64,000 bases of DNA from Allocatelliglobosispora scoriae (GCF_014204945.1 NZ_JACHMN010000001.1:310001-374000), one strand, 5' to 3'; shown: positions 48,613 to 57,041, numbered from the stretch's first letter. A program made the numbers and translations. The notes: generated by a model not told the origin, from the sequence alone.

Positions 48613-51091
48613 CGATCCGCACGCCGCCACCGGCGGCCGGGACATCCACACCGTCCGCTTCCCCGCCGCCGACCCGCCCGACCAGGTTGCGGTGCTCATC
48701 GTCGGCGCGGGCCCGGTCGGGCTCTCCGCCGCCGTCGAGCTCACCGCCCGGGGCGTGCCCGTCGCCGTGGTCGACGCCGCCCGTTCCGTCGTGCTCGTCC
48801 GGGCCGGCGCGATGGGGCACTCGCCCCGGACCGTGGAGCATTTCCGCCGGTGGGGACTGCTGCACCGGATCCGGGCCGCGTGGACCTTCCCGCCGGAGTG
48901 GAACCGCGGCATCCGCCTGGTCACCTCGCTCGCCGGGCACGACCTGGTCCCGGTCCGCCCGCTCGGCGACGGGCCCGGCCGATTCTCCCTGGCCCGGCCG
49001 ATCCGCCGCCCGCAGACCGCCCTCCAGCAGGTCTTCCTCGACCACCTCCGGCAGCGCGGCGTCACCGTCGCGGGCGGCTGGCGGGTCGAGCAGCTCGACG
49101 AGGTCGGCGACGGCGTACGGGTGACGGTCACCGAGACCACCACCGGCGCCACCCGGACCATCCGCTCCGACTACGTCATCGGCGCCGACGGCGGCAGCAG
49201 CACCGTCCGGCGCCTCGCCGGGATCGGCCGCGACGGCGAGCACGCCACCGAGAAGATGTTCCGGCTCGTCGTGCGTACCGCCGAGGGGGCGCTCGGACCG
49301 GCACCCAGCGGCACCAACATCGTCGTCAACCAGAAGGCGTCCGGGTTCCTCGCCGCGATCAGCACCCGCGAGTGGCGGGTCTACGCCGGCCCCTACGCCC
49401 TCGACGCCGAACCGGCCGAGAGCGAGCTGCTGGCGACCGCGCGGGCGGCGTTCGGCACCGACGTGGACCTCGAACTCGCCTCCGCCACCACCTTCTACCA
49501 CGCCACCCGGATCGCGCAGACCTTCCGCCGTGGCCGGGTCCTGCTCGCCGGGGACGCCGCCCACGTCCGCACCCCCGGCGGCAACCTCGGCGAGGGCTTC
49601 GGCGACGTGGTCAACCTCGGCTGGAAGCTCGCCGCCGTCCACTCCGGACTCGCGCCCGAGGCGCTGCTCGACTCCTACGACGCCGAGCGCCGCCCGCACA
49701 ACTGGCGCATCGCCGACCACGCCCTCGACCGGTCCCGCCGGTCCCGGGCCGTCCTCGCCGAGATCCGCGCGGGCGGCATCCCCGACGACGCGGACCTCAG
49801 CCCGGCGGCGGAGGCCCGCCGGGCCGAGATCGGCGAGCTGCTCACCGGCGACGGCGGCAACCGCGGCGAAGCCCCCGGCGTCACCTTCGACGAGCGCTAC
49901 GACGCGTCCGGCGTCATCTGGCACGAGCCCGGCCAGCTCGCCGACGAGACACCCTGGGCCGCCGCCGTCTACGAGGACGACCCCCGGCCGGGGCACCGCG
50001 CCCCCGACCTCTACGTCGACCCCTGGGGCGACACCCTCTACGACCGGCTCGGCGACGACTTCGGCCTGCTCGTCCTCGGCGACGACCGGACCGTCGAGCA
50101 CGCCCTCACCGCCGAGGCCGCCGCCCGGGGCCTGCGGCTCACCGTCGTGCACCTCACCGACGGCCCGTCCCGCTACCGCTACGGCACCGAGACCGGCAGC
50201 ATCCTGATCCGCCCTGACCAGCACGTCGCCTGGCGCGGGGACACCCTGCCGCCCGGCGGTGCCGCCGCTGTCCTCGACCGCATCCTCGCCCTCCCGCACG
50301 CATCGAAAGGGACCACCACCATGGCCGACTACCTCGACTTCACCGCCCCGGTTGGGCTGCGGACCCGCGGGACGGTCCTCATCGTCCCCGGTCGCGGCGA
50401 GAGCACCGCGACCTACCGCCGGCTCGGCGCGCGCCTGGCCGCAGACTCCTATCGGGTACGCGTCGCGCCCGCCCCGATCATCGACGACACCGACGTTCCC
50501 GGCTCCCTGGACCGGTACGCGTCGCTGCTCGCCGACGCCGTCAAGGGAGTCGGCGAGGACGGCCCGGTGACCCCGCTGGTCCTCGTCGGCGCCGACACCG
50601 GAGCCGCCGTCGTCGCCGGGCTGGTCACCCGGCCCGCTCCCGACGCGGCGTGGTGGCCGGCGGCCGTGGTCCTCGCCGGGCTGCCCGGCGGGACCGCGTA
50701 CCAGGCGGAGAACTGGGACGACGAGCTGGACGGGCGGACGCACTGCCCGGTCCACCGGGGCGTGCTCAGCGACGACCCGTCGGTCCGGCCGGGGTCGCTG
50801 ACCGAGCCGATCCCTCCGCTGCTGCTGGAGACGGCGTACGCCGGCACGGCGGACCTGCCGCACCTGCTGCTCGCCGGTGCCGACGACCCCTACAGCGACC
50901 GCGAGCGGCTGGCCCGGCTGGCGGAGTCCCTGCCGCTGGCCCGGCTGGCGGTGGTCCACGGCGGGCACCACGACGTCCTCAACGACCTGCAGCACCGGAC
51001 CGTGGCAGCGGAGATCGTCACGTTCCTGGAGGCGCTGCGGTCCGGTCCGCCGCTGGCACCGATCATCCAGACCGCCCACAGCGCCTGGTGA
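48605..51091 (+). CDS. FAD-dependent aromatic hydroxylase fused to alpha/beta hydrolase
   Basis: An 828-residue fusion. Residues about 25-400: FAD-binding hydroxylase with VAVLIVGAGPVGLSAAVELT (GxGxxG), YVIGADGGSSTVRRLAGIG (DG motif) and GRVLLAGDAAHVRTPGGNLG (GD motif), then a thioredoxin-like C-terminal segment to about 570 (GDDFGLLVLGDDRTV). Residues about 573-828: alpha/beta hydrolase (TVLIVPGRGESTATYRRLGA, LVGADTGAAVVAGL with Asp at the nucleophile elbow, and VVHGGHHDVLNDL). At the seam an ATG (50321) is preceded by GAAAGGGA, like an internal ribosome site. It likely oxidises and then cleaves a ring or ester in the operon's pathway. Confidence 0.85.
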   Translation: MSDDPHAATGGRDIHTVRFPAADPPDQVAVLIVGAGPVGLSAAVELTARGVPVAVVDAARSVVLVRAGAMGHSPRTVEHFRRWGLLHRIRAAWTFPPEWNRGIRLVTSLAGHDLVPVRPLGDGPGRFSLARPIRRPQTALQQVFLDHLRQRGVTVAGGWRVEQLDEVGDGVRVTVTETTTGATRTIRSDYVIGADGGSSTVRRLAGIGRDGEHATEKMFRLVVRTAEGALGPAPSGTNIVVNQKASGFLAAISTREWRVYAGPYALDAEPAESELLATARAAFGTDVDLELASATTFYHATRIAQTFRRGRVLLAGDAAHVRTPGGNLGEGFGDVVNLGWKLAAVHSGLAPEALLDSYDAERRPHNWRIADHALDRSRRSRAVLAEIRAGGIPDDADLSPAAEARRAEIGELLTGDGGNRGEAPGVTFDERYDASGVIWHEPGQLADETPWAAAVYEDDPRPGHRAPDLYVDPWGDTLYDRLGDDFGLLVLGDDRTVEHALTAEAAARGLRLTVVHLTDGPSRYRYGTETGSILIRPDQHVAWRGDTLPPGGAAAVLDRILALPHASKGTTTMADYLDFTAPVGLRTRGTVLIVPGRGESTATYRRLGARLAADSYRVRVAPAPIIDDTDVPGSLDRYASLLADAVKGVGEDGPVTPLVLVGADTGAAVVAGLVTRPAPDAAWWPAAVVLAGLPGGTAYQAENWDDELDGRTHCPVHRGVLSDDPSVRPGSLTEPIPPLLLETAYAGTADLPHLLLAGADDPYSDRERLARLAESLPLARLAVVHGGHHDVLNDLQHRTVAAEIVTFLEALRSGPPLAPIIQTAHSAW

Positions 51092-51400
51092 TCACCCCGT
51101 CGAGGTCGTCGGGCGAGTCAGCGGCGGCGGGCAGAGGCCGAGCGGTTCACCGGGTTTGATCAGAGAGCAGTTGCGAAGTTCGACGCCGTCACGTCGTCAA
51201 CAGGTTCGGATCGCCGCCCGAACCCTTCGGGTACACGAGATAGCCGATCGACGTCTCATCGATGAAACGTATCGATCCGTAGTTCCGAACCGGCCACGGT
51301 GCGACGGCCATTGCATCACGCCCGTCCCACACCGTGTCACGGAGCTCACCGCGCCGACCGCAGGGGGATGCCTGAGGAGATCCGCCACTACCATCGGCCC
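51092..51400. other. Non-coding gap after the sulfur-type operon
   Basis: It contains a short GGTGATCACC palindrome at 51087-51096 overlapping the last stop region, and the doubtful small frame listed separately. No other feature is clear. Confidence 0.4.
51189..51311 (-). CDS. Possible 40-residue reading frame
   Basis: ATG 51311 to TGA 51189, with a protein-like sequence including RFIDETSIGYLVYPKGSGGD. It has only a weak GGGCG ribosome site and lower GC in third positions than the neighbours. It may be a small gene or the tail of a lost one. I do not recognise it. Confidence 0.25.
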   Translation of the reverse strand: MAVAPWPVRNYGSIRFIDETSIGYLVYPKGSGGDPNLLTT

Positions 51401-52246
51401 ATGACCGACTACGCCACCGGCAGCGTCACCTCCGCCGACGGGACCACCATCGGCTACCGGCGCTTCGGTGCCGGACCGCCGGTGATCGTCGTCCACGGAG
51501 GAATGCAGGCCTCGCAGCACTTCACCGGTCTCGCCGCAGCCCTCGCCGACACGTACACCGTCTACGTGCCCGACCGGCGCGGGCGCGGCATGAGCGGGCC
51601 GCACGGCGACGACTTCGGGGTGGCCCGGGAGGTCGAGGACATCCAGGCACTCGTCGCCGCGACCGGTGCGGCCGGCGCCTTCGGGCTCAGCTCCGGCGGG
51701 CTCGTCGTCCTGCGGACGGCGCTCGCGACCCCGGCCCTGACCCGGATCGCGGTCTACGAACCGCCGCTGTCGGTCGACGGCTCCGTACCGGTGGCCTGGG
51801 TGCCCCGCTACGACCGCGAGCTCGCCGCGGGCGATGTGACGGGTGCGCTGGTGACGGCGTTGAAGGGGATCGGTGTCGCGCCCGTCCTCGGCCGGGTGCC
51901 CCGGCGGCTGCTCGCACCGGTGCTGCGTCTGGGGCTGGGCCGCGGCGGCCAGGCCGAGGACGAGGTGCCGATCCCGGAACTGGTGCCCACCCTCCGCTAT
52001 GACCTGCGCGTGGTGGGCGAGATGGCGGACACGGCCGGCGACTACGCGGGTCTGCAGGCGCGGGTACTCCTGCTCGGCGGCACCCGGGGTCCGGACTATC
52101 TCCAGGTCGCGCTGGTGGCGCTCGCCGAGGTGCTGCCGGACGCGCGGCGCGTGACGCTCAAGGGCCTGGACCACTCGGGCCCCGACAACGACGGTGACCC
52201 GGTCCGGGTCGGCGATGTCCTGCGCGGCTTCTTCCTGCGCGAGTGA
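51401..52246 (+). CDS. Alpha/beta hydrolase
   Basis: A 281-residue hydrolase: oxyanion region VIVVHGGMQASQHF, nucleophile elbow AFGLSSGGLVVLR (GLSSGG, Ser about residue 96), and the catalytic His in LKGLDHSGPDNDG. The substrate is unknown. An upstream in-frame ATG (51368) adds MPEEIRHYHRP and has no better ribosome site, so ATG 51401 is used. It ends in a GTGA overlap with a possible start of the kinase gene. Confidence 0.82.
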   Translation: MTDYATGSVTSADGTTIGYRRFGAGPPVIVVHGGMQASQHFTGLAAALADTYTVYVPDRRGRGMSGPHGDDFGVAREVEDIQALVAATGAAGAFGLSSGGLVVLRTALATPALTRIAVYEPPLSVDGSVPVAWVPRYDRELAAGDVTGALVTALKGIGVAPVLGRVPRRLLAPVLRLGLGRGGQAEDEVPIPELVPTLRYDLRVVGEMADTAGDYAGLQARVLLLGGTRGPDYLQVALVALAEVLPDARRVTLKGLDHSGPDNDGDPVRVGDVLRGFFLRE

Positions 52247-52266
52247 CCCAGGATCCGGGGGAGAAC

Positions 52267-52944
52267 ATGGACGACGGCACCCGCCGTGAGCTGATCGGCC
52301 GCCTGGCCGACGAGGTCGGATCCGTCGCGACCGCGCACCCGGTCCGGGTCGCGGTCGACGGGCGGCCCGCCGCGGGCAAGACCACGCTCGCCGATGAGCT
52401 CGCCGCCGTGCTGCGCGAGCAGGGCCGCGAGGTCATCCGCGCGTCGATCGACGACTTCCTCCTTCCCGTGGCACAGCGCCACCGGCGTGGCGAGGACTCC
52501 GCCGAGGGCTGCTACCACGACTCCTTCGACTTCGACACGCTCTACCGCGCGCTGCTCGATCCGCTGGGCCCCGGCGGAGACCGACGGTTCCACCAGGTGG
52601 TCTACGACCGGGGCACGGACACCTCGATCGTCCAGCCGGTCACGACGGCTTCGGCCGACGCCGTGCTGCTCTTCGACGGCGTGTTCCTCATGCGGCCGGA
52701 ACTGGTGCAGCGGTGGGAACTGCGCATCTTCGTGTCCGTCGCGTTCGAGGAGACGCTGCAGCGCGCCCGTACCCGAGACCTGGCCGTCTACGGCTCCGTC
52801 GAGCGGGTCGAGCGGCGTTTCCAGAGCCGCTACCGCCCGTCCCAGCAGCTCTACTTCGACACGGTCCGCCCGCTCGACCACGCCGACGTCGTCGTCCACA
52901 ACGACGATCCGCAGCGGCCGTCGTGGGAGATCCGACCGCGCTGA
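52267..52944 (+). CDS. Uridine-kinase-like P-loop ATPase
   Basis: A 225-residue protein: Walker A AVDGRPAAGKTTLADELAA (about residues 31-49), RASIDDFLLPVAQRHRRGED (substrate Asp), YHDSFDFDTLYRALLDPLGP, and VLLFDGVFLMRPELVQRWEL, all typical of uridine kinase/phosphoribulokinase-like enzymes. It probably phosphorylates a nucleoside or other small molecule. ATG 52267 follows GGGGGAG; a GTG at 52243 would overlap the previous gene. It is likely cotranscribed with the hydrolase. Confidence 0.8.
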   Translation: MDDGTRRELIGRLADEVGSVATAHPVRVAVDGRPAAGKTTLADELAAVLREQGREVIRASIDDFLLPVAQRHRRGEDSAEGCYHDSFDFDTLYRALLDPLGPGGDRRFHQVVYDRGTDTSIVQPVTTASADAVLLFDGVFLMRPELVQRWELRIFVSVAFEETLQRARTRDLAVYGSVERVERRFQSRYRPSQQLYFDTVRPLDHADVVVHNDDPQRPSWEIRPR

Positions 52945-52968
52945 ATCGATGCCAGCCGGCTCCGGCCG

Positions 52969-53164
52969 TCACGCGGGCGAGCCGGTGCCCGCGGGAACGA
53001 GCAGCGCCTGCAACGCGTCGGCAGTCGCGACCACGATCGAGTCCAGGTCCTCGTCGGCGATCGTCGGTACGCGGACGACGCACCGCGCGACGATGATCCC
53101 CATCAGCATGGCGGAGGCGAGGCCCGCCCGCAGGCGCGTGTCGTGGTCGTCGCGCAGGTGTACG
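52969..53164 (-). pseudogene. TetR regulator, C-terminal remnant
   Basis: About 60 codons, with LRAGLASAMLMGIIVARCVV and ADEDLDSIVVATADALQALL, match the last helices of a TetR-family C-terminal domain (TetR_C_16 type). The DNA-binding half is missing and the frame loses sense above about 53165, where a second remnant begins on the other strand. Confidence 0.6.
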
Positions 53165-53283
53165 CCGGGCCGATGATGCCCCGGCTGCAGGAGTACATCC
53201 CCGCCAACAGCGGGCGGCACGTCATCCACACCGGCGGCGAGCACGCCTCCTGCCCGCAGCTCCCGGTCCAGAATCAGGAGTGA
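53159..53283 (+). pseudogene. Unidentified 3' gene remnant
   Basis: In the plus frame ending at TGA 53281, the segments GPMMPRLQEYIPANSGRHVI and HTGGEHASCPQLPVQNQE look like the end of a real protein, but there is no start and it is cut off where the TetR remnant ends. The two remnants meet head-on, a scar of a deletion or insertion. Family not recognised. Confidence 0.4.
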
Positions 53284-53693
53284 TCAGACCACACCGACAG
53301 GCCACCGCCGGGCAGGCTGACGACGAGCAGCCCGCCCGGCGCCGACGCCGTCCACGCTTCGTAGTGCGGGTCCGGCTCGACCCGCAGCACATGGCCGCCG
53401 CTGAACACGAGCCGCAGGCTGCCGGACGTGGCCGCCACCGCCATCATGACCACCGTGTCGAACAGCACCAGGCCGGCCGCGACGTGCTGGTGCTCGGGGT
53501 CCAGCACCACCTGCTCCGACACGTCCGCCTCGGCCCGGCCCAGCGTCGCGGTGCTCTCGATCCGCACGTTGCCCTTCCCGTCGAGGACCAGCTCGAAGGC
53601 GGAGTCGACCCGGACCTGGGTGACGGTCAGACCCTGGAAGGGCAGAATCCAGTGGTCGTCGTGCTCTGCCAACATCGGCGGTGCCTCATCCAC
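53274..53693 (-). CDS. DUF6188-like small protein
   Basis: A 139-residue protein with DDHWILPFQGLTVTQVRVDS, SGSLRLVFSGGHVLRVEPDP, HYEAWTASAPGGLLVVSLPG and the end GGGLSVWSD. This is the all-beta DUF6188 pattern. Such proteins are sometimes found with polymorphic toxins as possible immunity proteins, but no toxin is visible here. It overlaps the plus-strand remnant by 10 nt. MDEAPPM at 53693 or Met7 could be the start. Confidence 0.7.
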   Translation of the reverse strand: MDEAPPMLAEHDDHWILPFQGLTVTQVRVDSAFELVLDGKGNVRIESTATLGRAEADVSEQVVLDPEHQHVAAGLVLFDTVVMMAVAATSGSLRLVFSGGHVLRVEPDPHYEAWTASAPGGLLVVSLPGGGLSVWSDHS

Positions 53694-53816
53694 ACCGCCG
53701 ATTCTGCCCCCGGGGGATCAGGTCGACGGCCGGGTCAGAGGTCTTGGCCGCAGCCGGCCGCAGGGCGTAGCGTCCACGGCGGCAGATGTATTCGCGGCGC
53801 AGACGGGGGAAACCGC

Positions 53817-54596
53817 GTGGAGCAGGACGAACGGCACCGTCACAGCTCGTCGTTCGGTGCGGCGGCGGTCGCCTATGCCGAGCATCGCCCCGACTACGCC
53901 CGGTCCGCGGTGCGCTGGGCACTGGAGCACGCACCCGGCTCGCGGGTGCTCGACCTCGGTGCCGGGACCGGGAAGCTGACCGCCGCGCTGGTCGCCTCAG
54001 GCGCCGACGTCGTCGCGGTCGAGCCCGACCCGGCGATGCTGACCGAGCTGCGCCGGGAGCTGCCGGACGTCCGTGCGCTGGCGGGTGGCGCCGAGTCGAT
54101 CCCGCTGCCGGACGCGTCGGTCGACGCCGCGCTGGCGGGCAACGCCATGCACTGGTTCGACATGGCCGTCGCAGGTCCGGAGATCGCGAGGGCCGTGGTG
54201 CCCGGCGGTGTCCTGGCCGGTCTGTGGAACGTCATGGACGACAGGGTCGACTGGGTCGCCGGACTCGAACGGGTCGGCGGAGATGCGGTCGTCGGCCCCC
54301 GCGACACGTTCAGCCGCTGGCGCGCGGCGACGGCAGGCCTGCACCTTCCGCCCGCCGGTCTGGCCGCCCGCTTCGGATCGCCGGAGCAGGCCGAGTTCCC
54401 GCACGGTCAGCTCCGCACCGCCGATTCCCTCGTCGCGACCTTGGCGACGCGTGCGGGGCTGCTGGTCCTGCCGGAGCGGGAACGGGAGGCCGTGCTCGAC
54501 CGGATCCGCGCCTACCTCGCGAGCCGGCCCGAGACCGCGCACGGCGAGTTCACCCTGCCGATGCTGACCGGCGTACTGCGCGCCCGGCGGCTCTGA
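53817..54596 (+). CDS. Class I SAM-dependent methyltransferase
   Basis: A 259-residue protein: motif I RVLDLGAGTGKLTAALVASG (about residues 43-62), AVEPDPAMLTELRRELPDV, motif II-like LPDASVDAALAGNAMHWFDM and motif III VVPGGVLAGLWNVMDD. Fits the Methyltransf_11/25 class with an HWF loop as in Tam/Crg1-like enzymes. GTG 53817 is chosen for the GGGGGA ribosome site. It is divergent from the DUF6188 gene. Substrate unknown. Confidence 0.85.
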   Translation: MEQDERHRHSSSFGAAAVAYAEHRPDYARSAVRWALEHAPGSRVLDLGAGTGKLTAALVASGADVVAVEPDPAMLTELRRELPDVRALAGGAESIPLPDASVDAALAGNAMHWFDMAVAGPEIARAVVPGGVLAGLWNVMDDRVDWVAGLERVGGDAVVGPRDTFSRWRAATAGLHLPPAGLAARFGSPEQAEFPHGQLRTADSLVATLATRAGLLVLPEREREAVLDRIRAYLASRPETAHGEFTLPMLTGVLRARRL

Positions 54597-54633
54597 AAGC
54601 CGCCGACCGCCCAGCCCGCCGGTCCGGGTCGAG

Positions 54634-55578
54634 CTACTCGTCGCCGCCGAAGTCCTCGAAGGCGTCCTCGAGCATCTCCCCGGCGACATAGCCGCCCACG
54701 AGACCCACGGCGAGACCGCCGGCCGCGGCACCCATCCCGCCGCCGTGCCCGCCGTGGTGCGAACCGTGCGAGCCGTGCTGCGCGTACCCGTACCCGCCTC
54801 TGCTCTGATGGCGGGAGACCGCCTGCTGGAGCCAGCCCTCGACGACCGCGCGCAGGTCGGTCGGCGCGGCGAGGTGGTCGACGCTGAACTGCGTGATCGC
54901 GTCGTGGCCGCCGCTGAACATGCCGCCGCGCTTGGCGAACTCCAGCACCACGGTGACCCGGCGGGGGTCGGTGATGAAGGTGACCTCGACCTCGTTGACG
55001 GCGTGCGAATACTGAGGGGCCGGGTAGAACTCGATCTCCTGGTAGAACGGCAGGGTCTGCCCGGTGCCCGGGATGTGCCCGTGCTCCAGGTCGGCGCCCT
55101 TGAACCCGAAGCCCAGGTTGACGAACGCGTCCAGGATCGACTGCTGCGTGGGCAGGGCTTCGATGTGGACGGCGTCGAGGTCGGACTTGTCCCGCGCGCC
55201 CGCGATCTCGACCTCGGTGTGCACACCGACGACCATGCCGCGCAGGTGCTGGTGGAGGACCTGCGTCACCGGTGCCTCCCAGGGCACCGACAGGCTGAAC
55301 GGGATGGCCTGCTGCTGTCCGGCGGGCAGGACGAGGCCCCCGGCGACCTGGACCTGGTGGAACTCGACGGTGGCCGCGTGCTCGTGCTCGCCGCTCTCCA
55401 CCTCGACCCGGGTCACGAGGCTCAGGACGATGCGGTCGATCTTCGCGTCGTTCTTGCCACCGGTGAGGTTGACCTGCCCGTTGACGACGCCGCCGGGCCG
55501 GGTGTGGGCGTTGGTCAGGACCGTGTCGACGCTGGGGCCGCCTACGCCGAATGCGCCGAGCAATTTACCGAAGACCAC
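54634..55578 (-). CDS. Spo0M-family sporulation control protein
   Basis: A 314-residue arrestin-like Spo0M protein: MVFGKLLGAFGVGGPSVDTV, RPGGVVNGQVNLTGGKND, and FSLSVPWEAPVT followed by long beta regions (residues about 1-245), then a Gly/His-rich low-complexity tail (HGSHGSHHGGHGGGMGAAAG) and acidic end. In Bacillus Spo0M acts in phosphorelay or cell-shape processes. The tail could bind metal. The gene is preceded by a TACAGT-N10-ACTGTA dyad that may bind the adjacent MerR regulator. Confidence 0.85.
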   Translation of the reverse strand: MVFGKLLGAFGVGGPSVDTVLTNAHTRPGGVVNGQVNLTGGKNDAKIDRIVLSLVTRVEVESGEHEHAATVEFHQVQVAGGLVLPAGQQQAIPFSLSVPWEAPVTQVLHQHLRGMVVGVHTEVEIAGARDKSDLDAVHIEALPTQQSILDAFVNLGFGFKGADLEHGHIPGTGQTLPFYQEIEFYPAPQYSHAVNEVEVTFITDPRRVTVVLEFAKRGGMFSGGHDAITQFSVDHLAAPTDLRAVVEGWLQQAVSRHQSRGGYGYAQHGSHGSHHGGHGGGMGAAAGGLAVGLVGGYVAGEMLEDAFEDFGGDE

Positions 55579-55614
55579 CGCAGGTTCTCCTTCGAGCCGG
55601 GAACGAACGGGACC

Positions 55615-55636
55615 TACAGTAACACGTACGACTGTA
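55615..55636. promoter_or_regulatory. Dyad in the spo0M promoter
   Basis: TACAGT (55615-55620), 10-bp spacer, ACTGTA (55631-55636), about 37-58 bp upstream of the Spo0M start and 22 bp from the end of merR. The size fits a MerR-type operator lying in a promoter spacer. Confidence 0.45.
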
Positions 55637-55657
55637 TGGTTTGGGCAGGCGTGAACG

Positions 55658-56059
55658 TCACACGTCGGGCATGGCGACGATGAGCTCCATCGCCGTGGTG
55701 ATCAGCGTGTGCGCGCGGACGGTCAGCGCGTTGACGAGGGAGTGCGCCCCCGGTCCGGCGGTCTCGGCCAAGGTCCTCAGTGCGGTGAGGTCGGCGTCGA
55801 GCCGGGTCACCGTGGCGGCGAGGTCGGCGGGGGAGACGGCCTGGGTCAGGTCGGCGGCGATGTCGCTCAGCGCCATGCCGCTCGTCTCCAGCTGCCGGAT
55901 CGTGGCGATCACCTCGACGGTGGCCTGGTCGTAGAGCCGGTATCCGCCGCCGGTCCGCTCGGCGGGCTGGATGAGGCCGAGGCTGGTGTAGAAGTCGATG
56001 GTGCGGGTGCTGACCCCGGCCGCCGCGGCCAGCTCGCCGATGCGCAGTAGCTCCGTCAC
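55658..56059 (-). CDS. MerR-family transcriptional regulator
   Basis: A 133-residue regulator: HTH and wing LRIGELAAAAGVSTRTIDFY, SLGLIQPAERTGGGYRLYDQ, then the dimer helix and a short effector domain. Start GTG 56059 has AAGGAGG 8 nt upstream; the longer in-frame start would place coding in the operator region. The control region above has two direct repeats and a dyad CTGTA-ACCG-TACAG, and the next gene downstream is spo0M. Confidence 0.85.
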   Translation of the reverse strand: MTELLRIGELAAAAGVSTRTIDFYTSLGLIQPAERTGGGYRLYDQATVEVIATIRQLETSGMALSDIAADLTQAVSPADLAATVTRLDADLTALRTLAETAGPGAHSLVNALTVRAHTLITTAMELIVAMPDV

Positions 56060-56097
56060 GATCAGCACCTCCTTGACTAGACACATGATCGTGCATT

Positions 56098-56185
56098 TTC
56101 CGGGAAGTAGTCCCCTCAGAGCATGTGGGTAAGGCCTGCTTCCGGGAAGTAGCGCGATCTCGCTGAGGCCCCTGTAACCGTACAG
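56098..56185. promoter_or_regulatory. merR upstream control elements
   Basis: TTCCGGGAAGTAG occurs at 56098-56110 and 56140-56152, 42 bp apart, each with the palindrome TTCCGGGAA. CTGTA-ACCG-TACAG lies at 56172-56185. They sit upstream of the merR GTG (56059). The CTGTA/TACAG arms match the theme of the spo0M dyad. Confidence 0.45.
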
Positions 56186-56302
56186 TTCCACGTATCAGTG
56201 GTCATGAGCCCACCGCCATCACAATCAACCTAGGATGCTTTAGGGGATGTGACGCTACCGGCGATGCCACGGGCGATCTCACCGAGGCGAAGCTCCGGCA
56301 AA

Positions 56303-57037
56303 TCAGGGCTGGAACAACCGCCACTGCCCCTCGGAGACGACCTCGACGATGCCGTCGACCACCTTGACGGCGGTCTCGTCGTCGATCGCGTACGTCGGCG
56401 CGGGGATCCGAGCCGCCCACCGCTCCGCGTTGGCCAGGGAGGCGTCCAGGTGGTGCGGGTGCTCCAGGTGCGGGATCACCGCGAAGTCGACGAGCCCCGC
56501 TCCCTGCCCCGTGACGAGGATCCTGTCGACGTCACCCTGGGGCGTGGCGAAGACGATCTCCTGCGACTGCAGGGGTCCGTCGATCCCGCGCGGCGGTTCG
56601 GTGTAGGTCTCGACGAAGGTGGCGGCGGCAGCGATGCTCCCGGCGCTGACCCCGACATAGACGGCCTCGGAGCGCAGCGTCGGCAGGAGGCCGGTCAAGC
56701 CGGAGCGCCGCATCCAGTTGGCGAGGAACAGGGGGTCGCCACCCCACACCAGCAGCGCGTCGGCGTCCCGGACCGTCGGCACCCACGCCGCCTCCTCGAT
56801 GCTCGGCAGCGCCGTCAGCTCCAGGATCCCCAGCGATTTCCACCCCAGCTCGCACAGCGGCGATGAGGCCTTGCCGGAGATCGCCTGCCACGCCATGCCC
56901 GGCCCGCCGGGGAAGGGATAAACGGCGGTGGGGATGAAGAGGGCGTTGGACTCGGTGATCGGTTTGCCCAGCAGGTCGACCAGCGCGTCGTGGATGCTGT
57001 TGTTCTTGATCCCGGACGAGGTGAGGAGGGCTCTCAT
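56303..57037 (-). CDS. Peptidase S51 family (dipeptidase E-like)
   Basis: A 244-residue protein: MRALLTSSGIKNNSIHDALV, LLVWGGDPLFLANWMRRSGL (G-G-x-x-x), VYVGVSAGSIAAAATFVETY with the nucleophile Ser in GVSAGS (about residue 130), and AVIPHLEHPHHLDA. PepE-type enzymes split Asp-X dipeptides; S51 relatives include cyanophycinase. It is a cytoplasmic enzyme. It is 4 bp from the NB-ARC regulator's stop and probably in the same transcript. Confidence 0.85.
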   Translation of the reverse strand: MRALLTSSGIKNNSIHDALVDLLGKPITESNALFIPTAVYPFPGGPGMAWQAISGKASSPLCELGWKSLGILELTALPSIEEAAWVPTVRDADALLVWGGDPLFLANWMRRSGLTGLLPTLRSEAVYVGVSAGSIAAAATFVETYTEPPRGIDGPLQSQEIVFATPQGDVDRILVTGQGAGLVDFAVIPHLEHPHHLDASLANAERWAARIPAPTYAIDDETAVKVVDGIVEVVSEGQWRLFQP

Positions 57038-57041
57038 GGGC

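Noticed and set aside
48362..51079. Very long minus-strand open frame of about 900 codons
   Set aside because: It is a shadow of the hydroxylase-hydrolase fusion on the other strand, Gly/Val/Arg-rich and with no family features, as usual for GC-rich genes.
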